Origin: Cryomorphaceae bacterium
Lineage (GTDB): Bacteria; Bacteroidota; Bacteroidia; Flavobacteriales_G; Salibacteraceae
Length of the DNA stretch: 5,000 nt
NCBI GenBank assembly: GCA_003564735.1
Contig: PXEK01000031.1
Span: 1-5,000, forward strand
Direction of reading: 5' to 3'
The notes under the pieces: model-generated
Database searches by the model: none
What the model saw: the letters and a program-made list of their open reading frames with translations, nothing else
What the model was told of the DNA's origin: nothing
Program-made: the position numbers and the translations under genes
Shown here: one piece after another, positions 1-5,000 of the stretch
Layout of the letters: each line of letters starts with the position of its first letter
How positions within the stretch are numbered: the first letter of the stretch is position 1

Positions 1-1559
1 GCGGTGCCCGGCTCGTAACGATCATTTTCACCACCGGGGAAATCAACTTGTTGGCGGTTCAAGTTGTGCCAGTGCACCAAAGAGTCCTGATATTGGGCCA
101 AAAAGGGATCTAAACCCTGCTGCTGCCATTGTTCCAGAGTTTCAAAATCAAACCGATTGGGAAAATCGGGAAGAGCTCTTACCCTACCCGCATAACGCTC
201 AGCAAAATTTGTACTGTAAGCGGTGTTCCAGCGTCGGTCTTCTCGTACATTTTCTTGCAGCCGAAAGGCCGTTGTCACGATATCGTATGAATCTCCCGCA
301 TCTTCATTTGTTGCATAAGCACGAACAAACCACTTATCATCTTTGCGCATTTCGAGTTTGTTTTGAAAAAACCTGATGCCGTTTAAGCTGTAGCGGTTAT
401 CTCCTTGGTAAACGGTAGTACCTTCACTGTATGCTGAGGTCATTAAAATACGAACATCATCCTTAATTTTGTAGTGAAGCTCGGCGTTGAGTTTCGTATT
501 TCGAGTGTCATAGTCGGCAAGGTCTATTTCACGATATCCCGTTCTATAAAACTTACCCAGCCCCGGAGCTTCGAAAGCGCCTATGGGTGAGGTAAAATTG
601 TTGTTCGAGGCCACATCTTCATCACCATAAATATTCACTGCATCATATCCGCCGGGATTATCACGTGGAGTTTCCGTCTCAAAAACCGGGTCATAATTTT
701 CAGCCTCCCAATCGTTCGCCTGAAGATGAAAAGCATTCAACTTCACCGCAAACTTTTCTTCTCCTTCTTTATTCTTGTACACATGAGCCCATCTTACTGC
801 ACCTTCAAATAAATTCCGTTCGCCGTATTTGAGTGAGGCGCTCAACCCTTGGTGAATAAACGGGTCTTTTGTTTTCATGTCAATAACACCGTTAAAAGCG
901 CCCGGTCCGTAATAGGCAGAGTTAGCCCCTGCCACAATGTTAACGCGGGCTACATCTAAATCAGATGCTCCCAAGAAATTCCCCAAGGAAAAGTTAAGCC
1001 CGGGCGACTGGTTATCCACCCCATCAATAACCTGAAGTGTTCTAACGGGAGAGGTACTGTTAAACCCGCGAGTATTAATCACCTTAAAACCCAAGGAAGC
1101 AGAAGTCATATCTACATCCTTCAATGTTCCTAAACTCTCGTAAAAGTTTCCTGAGGGCGCTTGCTGTATGGCAATAATATCCATGGTTTCTACGGTAAGC
1201 GGCTCTTGCTGCTGCCGCTTGGTCACGCGGGAATCTACAATCTCCACCGCGTCTAACATTTTACTGTCTGTTCCCAATCGAATTTTCAAATTCTTCTCAG
1301 GCTTCTCTACAGTAACTTCTTGTTTTTCATACCCCAAAAATGCGACCTCCAAAACCACGGGAAAACCCTCAGTCACCTTAAGAGTGAAGTTCCCGTCAAT
1401 ATCAGTGGTAACACCGTAAGATGTTCCCTGAATTACCACACTTGCACCGATAAGAGTTTCGCCGGTCATTTTATCGTAAACCGTACCTTGAATCTCGCCC
1501 TGACCCATACTGCTTATAGCCGAGACTAAAAGGCCTATTAATAATATCGCTTTCCTCAT
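1..1559 (-). CDS. TonB-dependent outer-membrane receptor, N-terminal part (runs off left edge)
   Basis: An outer-membrane beta-barrel importer that takes up a ligand using energy passed on by TonB-ExbBD. The minus frame from the ATG at 1559 stays open for 519 codons to base 1, so the C-terminal barrel is missing. Residues 1-20 (MRKAILLIGLLVSAISSMGQ) form a signal peptide. Residues 22-97 match a carboxypeptidase-regulatory-like domain (GTVYD, GASV, TDIDGNFTL, FLGYE). A TonB-box-like stretch, DAVEIVD, lies at 103-109. The plug spans about 118-235, with INTRGFNS (161-168), LQVIDGVDNQSPG (175-187) and YYGPGAFNGVIDM (216-228). Barrel strands follow from about 238. Family members with this layout are usually 900-1000 residues, so roughly half is visible. 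The start is fixed by the signal peptide and by an in-frame TAA at 1593-1595; GAGGAG lies 12 bases upstream. The ligand cannot be read from this part. No SusD-like partner is seen, but one would lie beyond the left edge. Confidence 0.95.
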   Translation of the reverse strand, partial: MRKAILLIGLLVSAISSMGQGEIQGTVYDKMTGETLIGASVVIQGTSYGVTTDIDGNFTLKVTEGFPVVLEVAFLGYEKQEVTVEKPEKNLKIRLGTDSKMLDAVEIVDSRVTKRQQQEPLTVETMDIIAIQQAPSGNFYESLGTLKDVDMTSASLGFKVINTRGFNSTSPVRTLQVIDGVDNQSPGLNFSLGNFLGASDLDVARVNIVAGANSAYYGPGAFNGVIDMKTKDPFIHQGLSASLKYGERNLFEGAVRWAHVYKNKEGEEKFAVKLNAFHLQANDWEAENYDPVFETETPRDNPGGYDAVNIYGDEDVASNNNFTSPIGAFEAPGLGKFYRTGYREIDLADYDTRNTKLNAELHYKIKDDVRILMTSAYSEGTTVYQGDNRYSLNGIRFFQNKLEMRKDDKWFVRAYATNEDAGDSYDIVTTAFRLQENVREDRRWNTAYSTNFAERYAGRVRALPDFPNRFDFETLEQWQQQGLDPFLAQYQDSLVHWHNLNRQQVDFPGGENDRYEPGT

Positions 1560-1783
1560 TCCCGTTACGATCTCCTCAGTCCTTAATTGCACTTACTCCA
1601 ATATTTAAGGTTTGTTTTCTTAAAAAAAACGTTGCACAAAGTGCCTCATTCACGGTATGCCGCAAACAATCGCAGTTTACGAAACGCTCCCTTTTTACCC
1701 ACAAATTAAAGAAACAAAAATAAATGAAAAAGCCTGCGCCACGTAAACTTGAGTGAAAAAAACCCCAACAACACCTTCGTGTG
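1560..1783 (-). promoter_or_regulatory. Upstream region of the TonB-dependent receptor gene
   Basis: Gene-free interval between the terminator at 1784-1821 and the receptor start. It must hold the receptor's promoter and leader unless these lie further upstream. The only full match to the Bacteroidota -7 consensus TAnnTTTG on the minus strand is TATTTTTG at 1722-1715. It has no convincing -33 TTG at the right distance and would leave a leader of about 150 bases. Nearer the gene there is an A/T-rich stretch (1601-1630) but no clear box. No ORF or strong hairpin is seen here. That the interval is regulatory is an inference from its position; the exact promoter is uncertain. Confidence 0.3.
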
Positions 1784-1821
1784 AAAATAAAAAAAGCGCT
1801 TAACCCGTGGGTTTAAGCGCT
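1784..1821 (-). terminator. Intrinsic (Rho-independent) terminator, minus strand
   Basis: Read on the minus strand, AGCGCTTAAACC (1821-1810) pairs with GGTTAAGCGCT (1805-1795) with one bulged A and a CACG loop. Six T, one A and four T follow (1794-1784). This is a near-ideal intrinsic terminator, and it only works leftwards because the plus strand has no T tract after the stem. The nearest upstream minus-strand gene is the 61-residue ORF ending at 1986, so it probably ends that transcript and insulates the receptor gene. Confidence 0.85.
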
Positions 1822-1985
1822 CAAATGTTTTACAGGGACAAGAAAATATATAATAGGTTCCTTTTAGCCGTTTGGCACATTGCTTAAGCGGTGTAGGCTG
1901 CCCTCGTTATCAAGACTCGTTTTTTGTTCATCAGTAATGAACCGAGAACAACGGTTTAAATGTGAGTTGGCGGCAATATTGGAAA
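1822..1985. other. Gene-free interval with hairpins: long 3' UTR or unannotated small RNA
   Basis: 164 bases between the stop of the DUF6341-like gene and the terminator, with no credible ORF. Two stem-loops can be traced. The first is 1866-1899: AGCC pairs with GGCT, enclosing ACATTGC-TTAA-GCGGTGT. On the plus strand all seven inner pairs form, two of them as G-U wobbles; on the minus strand those two become C-A mismatches. The second is 1926-1942, a perfect six-pair stem GTTCAT-CAGTA-ATGAAC, flanked by CTCG (1916-1919) and CGAG (1943-1946), which can extend it across a six-T bulge. It could be the 3' UTR of the 61-residue gene, a minus-strand small RNA sharing the terminator, or a plus-strand antisense RNA. 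I recognise no tmRNA, RNase P or SRP RNA signature. Confidence 0.3.
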
Positions 1986-2171
1986 TTATAAATAACCCCC
2001 CGACTCTTTCGCCTCTTTACTGTATTTTGCCTGCATCATCAACCATCCCAACAAAATTACGGTGATGATTGTAATGTATAACCAATTTACATAATTTTCA
2101 CCGGCTTTAAGAATTTCGAATGTTCCGGAAATAAAATCGGCAATCCAAAAAATTAAATCGTTCCAAGACAT
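1986..2171 (-). CDS. Small single-span membrane protein, DUF6341-like
   Basis: A 61-residue protein of unknown function. Residues 1-26 are an amphipathic stretch rich in aromatic residues (WNDLIFWIADFI, then FEILKAG). Residues 27-47 form one membrane span (YVNWLYITIITVILLGWLMM). A short charged tail, KYSKEAKESGG, follows. Length, the N-W-rich lead into the span and the nearby DUF6427-like gene fit the DUF6341 family of Flavobacteriia; this is pattern recognition and not a search result. The frame is open further upstream to an ATG at 2225, but I choose the ATG at 2171 because the best promoter for this gene (-7 box at 2200-2193) lies inside the longer version and because the longer version would overlap the divergent gene. 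There is no Shine-Dalgarno sequence. The transcript probably ends at the terminator 1784-1821. Confidence 0.65.
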   Translation of the reverse strand: MSWNDLIFWIADFISGTFEILKAGENYVNWLYITIITVILLGWLMMQAKYSKEAKESGGYL

Positions 2172-2178
2172 ACTTTTG
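2171..2178 (+). promoter_or_regulatory. Candidate -7 box for the DUF6427-like gene
   Basis: TACTTTTG is an exact match to the Bacteroidota -7 consensus TAnnTTTG, 37 bases before the plus-strand ATG at 2216. It predicts a start near 2185 and a leader of about 30 bases. No TTG-type -33 element is seen near 2150, so the promoter may be weak or the match accidental. The box overlaps the start codon of the divergent minus gene. Confidence 0.45.
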
Positions 2179-2192
2179 TTTTTAATTTGAAG

Positions 2193-2222
2193 CAAAAGTA
2201 ATACGAACCGTTTTAATGGCAA
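2193..2222 (-). promoter_or_regulatory. Candidate promoter for the DUF6341-like gene
   Basis: On the minus strand, TTG at 2222-2220 (-33) and TACTTTTG at 2200-2193 (-7) are 19 bases apart, which fits the Bacteroidota vegetative promoter. The predicted start is near 2187, giving a leader of about 15 bases to the ATG at 2171. The -33 element lies inside the first codons of the divergent plus gene. Confidence 0.6.
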
Positions 2223-3178
2223 CACGTTTTTTAAAATCAGGTAATCCCGTATCCTTATTTGTGATTATTTTAGGGGCCGCCGCCTTGCGGTCGGTTGCCT
2301 TGTGGAATGTAAGCAGCTTACCTACCAATGAAAGCGAAACTTACTTTTACTCTCTTTTTTTCTCCACTGCGGCGTCTATCCCGTGGTTGAGTTTTGTGTT
2401 GGCTTTTATCTTAGCCGCCTTTCAAGGCTTTTTTTTCAATAAAATTGTAGAAGAGCAAAAACTCATTCCTCGAGTGTCCAATCTACCGTTTGCTATATAC
2501 CTACTTTTTAGTTCGCTCATCCCGGCACTTGTTTTTCTATCGCCTCAACTGTTGGGCTTAACCTTTGCCGTTTTTGCCATCAAAAAACTATTTTCCAATT
2601 CTAAAAGTACATTTTCTGTTCGCACTTATTTCTTGTCCGGTCTGTTTTTGGGGGCGGGTGCGCTATTTGAACAATCTATGATTGTCTTTCTGCTATTTCC
2701 CGTCATCAATACTTTGTATTTTCATGTTCAGTATGTACGAAGCATTCTTGTTCCCCTTACGGGCTTTATATTATCCATTTATTTAGCTCATGCCTTGGCA
2801 TCATTCATCGGCGGGGAGTTTATTTGGCCCGAAAATCATTTACAAACGGGCTTTGCGGTGAAGAGTAAAGCCGAACATTACAGTCTTGCTCTGTTCGCAA
2901 CATTACTTTTAGGGTTTGGTTTTGCCGCCGCGGGGAAACTGGCCTCAGAGACCGTACAAGTCCGAAAAATGTATTTGCTCTTTTTTTGGTGGTCTGTCTT
3001 ATTCGTGTTTTCGGCAATTATTTCAAGTTCATCGCTTACAAGTTCATTCGCACTTTCGGTACCTGCGGTTTCCGCTTTTGCCGGCTACAGCATTTTCCTT
3101 TCCAAACGCATCAAAATTGCAAATGGCATTCTGTATGGGCTTTTGGTTCTGACCATTATAAACCAACTTTTTATGTAG
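2216..3178 (+). CDS. Multi-pass integral membrane protein, DUF6427-like
   Basis: A 320-residue inner-membrane protein of unknown function. Hydrophobic segments lie near residues 11-29, 57-76, 93-108, 112-124, 139-163, 176-197, 222-240, 253-270, 277-294 and 303-319, so eight to ten spans. Short basic loops such as KKLFSNSK (123-130) and SKRIK (296-300) separate some of them. The start MATRFLKSGNPVSLFVIILG resembles the opening of DUF6427 proteins from Flavobacteriia (a short basic lead with a K-x-x-P-like turn, then a span), and the length fits. The assignment comes from memory of the family. No catalytic motif is visible. The acidic-polar loop LPTNESET (35-42) and the loop GGEFIWPENH (199-208) may face outwards. 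The ATG at 2216 follows an A/T-rich leader without a Shine-Dalgarno sequence. The gene is divergent from the DUF6341-like gene and convergent with the aminopeptidase gene. No clear intrinsic terminator is visible in the 59-base gap at 3179-3237. Confidence 0.85.
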   Translation: MATRFLKSGNPVSLFVIILGAAALRSVALWNVSSLPTNESETYFYSLFFSTAASIPWLSFVLAFILAAFQGFFFNKIVEEQKLIPRVSNLPFAIYLLFSSLIPALVFLSPQLLGLTFAVFAIKKLFSNSKSTFSVRTYFLSGLFLGAGALFEQSMIVFLLFPVINTLYFHVQYVRSILVPLTGFILSIYLAHALASFIGGEFIWPENHLQTGFAVKSKAEHYSLALFATLLLGFGFAAAGKLASETVQVRKMYLLFFWWSVLFVFSAIISSSSLTSSFALSVPAVSAFAGYSIFLSKRIKIANGILYGLLVLTIINQLFM

Positions 3179-3237
3179 CTCTCCGTAAAAATACACGGCA
3201 AAACCGGTAGCCTCCTCCATTTTCATCTAACGCCACA

Positions 3238-4266
3238 CTACATATTTTTAAAGTGCTCAATAAAAGCATTTAAGTCACCCTTGAATGTGTAGTCATACTC
3301 GGTTTGCAAACTATCTTGCATGCTGTTGTACATAAGGTAACCCGTGAAAAAAGTATTATTGAATTGTGCGGCGCGTTCGGGAGTGAAATTCTTGGGTTCA
3401 TGCAACGGCAAGTTGTTCATTCCCAAAACAATATCGCGTATCAGCCTTTTTTTAGCCCCTTCTTTTTGGTCAGAACCCCAATCCGTTCGCCGGGCAAACC
3501 CTGAATACGCGGAGTCTAATTGTAAGGCCGAAGCTTTAAGGTACTCCTTAACCCGGTCTTTATCTTCAAGGGAGCGTTTGTAATGATTGTACATTTTGGT
3601 GAGACCCTTACTCAAAAGTAGCTTCTCAGCCCCTCGCCTGCCGATAAAAGTAGCGGCATTTTCATTTAAATCGGCATCGCCCGAAATAAAAAATGTAGTG
3701 TGAGTAAGTTCGTGAATAATCAACTCGGCCAATGCTGCCGAGTCTCTGTTTAGCATTTGACTCAAAATAGGGTCACTAAAAAAGCCGAGGGTACTCCAGG
3801 CGGTGACCTCTGACACATCGGTGTCAAAGCCTCTACCTTCCAAATCGTCCCGTTCTGCCAAAGCCTTTTCAAAATCAAAAAAGCCTTTGTAGCCCACCGC
3901 GCCCAAAAAAGGAAATTTCCATTTGTACTTTGTTAGTGAATAAGGCTCGGCAGCCGTTACCACCCATAAAACCGGCTTGCCGTGCGAGAGATAAACCGTT
4001 TGATAATTGTCTCCGGTAGTTAACTTCAATGAGTCACGGGCAAATGCTACGGTTTGGCCAATCCACAGCAGCTTATCGCGTTCATCAGAGGATAGGGTTG
4101 TATCAGCCAAAGCCTTTTCAATAGGAACCGTATTACGTAAAATATGAATCTGCCCCGAGAGCTGTGCGAGACCATAGCCCACTAATTCACGATTCCAAAG
4201 GCCGTAAATAAGCATTAAGAATAAAACAACTCCTACAAGCGTTTTTACGATTTTACCTCGCTTCAT
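3238..4266 (-). CDS. Membrane-anchored predicted zinc aminopeptidase (PF10023/COG4324 type)
   Basis: A 342-residue predicted metallopeptidase; its substrate is unknown. Residues 7-23 form an uncleaved N-terminal membrane anchor, with the rest probably periplasmic. The family signature follows in order: YGLAQLSGQIHIL (31-43), the YQTVY region (88-92), FPFLGAVGYKGFF (118-130), AWSTLGFFSDPIL (156-168), the zinc motif HELTH (185-189) and DADLNENAAT (197-206). H185 and H189 should bind zinc, E186 should be the catalytic base, and E202 is a likely third ligand. Proteobacterial relatives have the same order with HELAHQ and NESFA, but are lipoproteins with a cysteine before the YYAQ-like segment. Here no lipobox exists and a membrane helix takes its place. 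The ATG at 4266 is the only sensible start because it begins the basic lead (MKRGKIVK) before the anchor. The 146-base leader towards yqeY holds three inverted repeats and a short upstream ORF. Confidence 0.9.
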   Translation of the reverse strand: MKRGKIVKTLVGVVLFLMLIYGLWNRELVGYGLAQLSGQIHILRNTVPIEKALADTTLSSDERDKLLWIGQTVAFARDSLKLTTGDNYQTVYLSHGKPVLWVVTAAEPYSLTKYKWKFPFLGAVGYKGFFDFEKALAERDDLEGRGFDTDVSEVTAWSTLGFFSDPILSQMLNRDSAALAELIIHELTHTTFFISGDADLNENAATFIGRRGAEKLLLSKGLTKMYNHYKRSLEDKDRVKEYLKASALQLDSAYSGFARRTDWGSDQKEGAKKRLIRDIVLGMNNLPLHEPKNFTPERAAQFNNTFFTGYLMYNSMQDSLQTEYDYTFKGDLNAFIEHFKNM

Positions 4267-4295
4267 GTATGTTCGTTGTCTCGGTTTGGGTTCAT
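4263..4295 (-). other. Possible 10-codon upstream ORF in the aminopeptidase leader
   Basis: On the minus strand an ATG at 4295 opens a frame encoding MNPNRDNEHT, whose TGA stop (4265-4263) overlaps the aminopeptidase ATG (4266-4264) as ATGA. That arrangement is typical of translational coupling. It starts directly after the inverted repeat at 4296-4321. An ORF this short can easily arise by chance, and no ribosome-binding site is visible, so it is only a candidate. Confidence 0.2.
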
Positions 4296-4360
4296 AAAAC
4301 AGTGTTTTAGTTTACTGTTTTCATTACCTCCCTGAGGTTATCGGGGTGTGACATTTCACA
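4296..4360. repeat. Three consecutive inverted repeats upstream of the aminopeptidase gene
   Basis: Three perfect inverted repeats stand in a row. The first is AAAACAGT (4296-4303) with ACTGTTTT (4314-4321), with a 10-base spacer. The second is ACCTC (4326-4330) with GAGGT (4334-4338), with a 3-base loop. The third is TGTGA (4347-4351) with TCACA (4356-4360), with a 4-base spacer. They lie in the gap between yqeY and the aminopeptidase start. They may be operators, hairpins in the aminopeptidase leader, or the end of the yqeY transcript; none has the GC-rich stem plus T tract of a good terminator. Confidence 0.4.
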
Positions 4361-4412
4361 GGCAATCAAGTTGAACCGAAAATAAAACGCCAAAATACCC
4401 GATTCCGGTAAA

Positions 4413-4862
4413 CTACTTACTCAACTCTTCTTTGACCAGTGCAGATATCAAGCTGCCGTCGGCCTTGCCTTTGAGCATATTCACAAGCGGCCCCATCACT
4501 TTGCCCATGGAGCCCATGCCTGAAGCACCGGTTTTTTGAATTTGTTCAATAACCATCGCGCGCACCTCATCTTCACTCATTTGCTCAGGCATATATTTGG
4601 CGATTATTTCAGCTTGTGATTTTTCTTGGGCGGCTAAATCATCTCTGCCCTGCTCCTCATAAAGTGCGGCACTATCGTTACGCTGTTTCAATAGTTTTTG
4701 CAGTAATGCCAACTCGGCCGCTTCATCTTGTTCACCACCGCCTTTTGCTGTTTGAGCATTGAGTATGGCCGTTTTAATCGCTCGTAAAGCTTCAAGGGTC
4801 TCTTTATCTTTGGCCTTCATGGCCTCTTTAATATCGTTGTTGATTGTTTCTTTTAAGCTCAT
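4413..4862 (-). CDS. yqeY: GatB/YqeY domain-containing protein
   Basis: A 149-residue soluble protein, the usual full length for stand-alone YqeY. It corresponds to the tRNA-binding tail domain of the GatB subunit of the Glu-tRNA(Gln)/Asp-tRNA(Asn) amidotransferase, so a tRNA-linked role is presumed; the function of the stand-alone form is unsettled. Family motifs appear in order: MSLKETIN (1-8), LRAIK (26-30), KQRNDSA (59-65), GRDDLAAQE (72-80), YMPEQMSEDE (90-99), GASGMGSMGKVMG (112-124) and KGKADG (131-136). The ATG at 4862 gives the canonical N-terminus. There is no Shine-Dalgarno sequence; an A-rich leader precedes it. In many Flavobacteriia this gene follows ftsZ. Here no FtsZ-like C-terminus is seen directly upstream and a separate promoter candidate stands at 4886-4893. 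Downstream, a weak hairpin (about 4391-4409) followed by TTTT on the minus strand could aid termination. Confidence 0.95.
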   Translation of the reverse strand: MSLKETINNDIKEAMKAKDKETLEALRAIKTAILNAQTAKGGGEQDEAAELALLQKLLKQRNDSAALYEEQGRDDLAAQEKSQAEIIAKYMPEQMSEDEVRAMVIEQIQKTGASGMGSMGKVMGPLVNMLKGKADGSLISALVKEELSK

Positions 4863-4885
4863 AATCGTTTGTATTTAGCAAAAGA

Positions 4886-4893
4886 CAAAAGTA
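4886..4893 (-). promoter_or_regulatory. Candidate -7 box for yqeY
   Basis: TACTTTTG on the minus strand (4893-4886) matches TAnnTTTG exactly and is the same octamer as at the DUF6341-like gene. It predicts a start near 4880, about 17 bases before the yqeY ATG. A -33 TTG at the expected distance is not evident; the nearest, at 4908-4906, is only 12 bases away. Confidence 0.5.
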
Positions 4894-4919
4894 ACACTCT
4901 TTGTGCAACACTCGGGTGA

Positions 4920-5000
4920 ATGAGAGGATTGAAAAAGTTTATGGAGAATCCCAAAGGAAAACCGGCCGGAATGTTTCATGTAGAGACGCCACTACAGAGC
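4920..5000 (+). CDS. Possible start of a divergent gene, unknown function (runs off right edge)
   Basis: An ATG at 4920 opens a frame that stays open for 27 codons to the end of the window. It begins MRGLKKFMENPKGKPAG and continues with MFHVETP. A TGA lies directly before the ATG, so the frame cannot start earlier; internal ATGs at 4941 and 4971 are alternatives. It would be divergent from yqeY with a 57-base gap. I do not recognise the family. An open frame of this length is not rare by chance, and no clear plus-strand TAnnTTTG box is seen upstream. In the opposite direction all three minus-strand frames are closed by 4939, so a minus gene covering this whole stretch is excluded, although one ending within it is possible. 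Confidence 0.4.
   Translation, partial: MRGLKKFMENPKGKPAGMFHVETPLQS

Noticed and set aside
1168..1529. Plus-strand ORFs antisense to the receptor gene
   Set aside because: They are shadows of the minus-strand receptor frame, which encodes a clear signal peptide, regulatory-like domain and plug.
1880..2065. Plus-strand ORF of 61 codons
   Set aside because: It runs antisense to the DUF6341-like gene and over its 3' region, and its protein has no recognisable domain or sensible composition.
2172..2225. Longer N-terminus for the DUF6341-like protein starting at 2225
   Set aside because: It would overlap the divergent gene and start upstream of the gene's best promoter; the extra residues match nothing expected.
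3183..3198. CCGT/ACGG hairpin in the gap between the convergent genes
   Set aside because: The four-pair stem with an eight-base loop is too weak and has no T tract on either strand, so it is not called as a terminator.
2820..3583. Other short ORFs inside and across the DUF6427-like and aminopeptidase genes
   Set aside because: They overlap well-supported genes in other frames and show no domains.
3613..3620. Fourth copy of the -7 octamer (CAAAAGTA, minus strand)
   Set aside because: It lies well inside the aminopeptidase coding sequence with no minus-strand gene start just after it, so it is probably not a promoter.
4347..4360. CRP-like site TGTGA-N4-TCACA
   Set aside because: The CRP consensus needs a six-base spacer, and a classical CRP site is not expected by default in this phylum; kept only as an inverted repeat.
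1631..4910. Shared 11-mer GTTGCACAAAG at 1631-1641 (plus) and at 4910-4900 (minus)
   Set aside because: Several 11-base matches are expected by chance in 5 kb when both strands are counted, and the copies lie in opposite orientation relative to their nearest genes.
4970..4986. Sequence resembling a parS (ParB-binding) site, beginning TGTTTCATGTAGAGAC
   Set aside because: The left half resembles the TGTTTCACGTGAAACA consensus, but the central CG is TG and the right half does not match, so the palindrome is broken.

Overview
The window looks like a chromosomal housekeeping stretch from a member of the Bacteroidota, most likely a Flavobacteriales-type organism. Four things point there: a TonB-dependent receptor with an N-terminal carboxypeptidase-regulatory-like domain, two small membrane proteins that resemble the DUF6341 and DUF6427 families of that phylum, Bacteroidota-type -7 promoter boxes (TAnnTTTG), and gene starts with little or no Shine-Dalgarno sequence. 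The assignment is inferred from families and promoter style; no rRNA or other phylogenetic marker is present.

Layout from left to right. Bases 1-1559 (minus) are the N-terminal 519 codons of an outer-membrane TonB-dependent receptor that runs off the left edge. Bases 1560-1985 have no gene. They hold the upstream region of the receptor, a strong intrinsic terminator on the minus strand (1784-1821), and a 164-base interval with several hairpins. Bases 1986-2171 (minus) encode a 61-residue single-span membrane protein (DUF6341-like). Only 44 bases away and divergent, 2216-3178 (plus) encodes a 320-residue multi-pass membrane protein (DUF6427-like). The gap carries two copies of the -7 octamer TACTTTTG in inverted, face-to-face orientation. 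Convergent with it, 3238-4266 (minus) encodes a membrane-anchored predicted zinc aminopeptidase (PF10023/COG4324 type). Its leader holds three inverted repeats and a 10-codon upstream ORF whose stop overlaps the start codon. Bases 4413-4862 (minus) encode a GatB/YqeY-domain protein with its own candidate promoter. A possible divergent gene starts at 4920 and leaves the window on the right.

The genes do not form one pathway. The common themes are the cell envelope (receptor, two membrane proteins, anchored peptidase) and tRNA-linked housekeeping (YqeY). I found no CRISPR array, mobile element, tRNA, rRNA, defence module or biosynthetic cluster, and nothing that amounts to an undescribed multi-gene system. 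The points most worth checking are the head-on promoter pair at 2171-2222, the structured gene-free interval at 1822-1985, and the unusual leader of the aminopeptidase gene.
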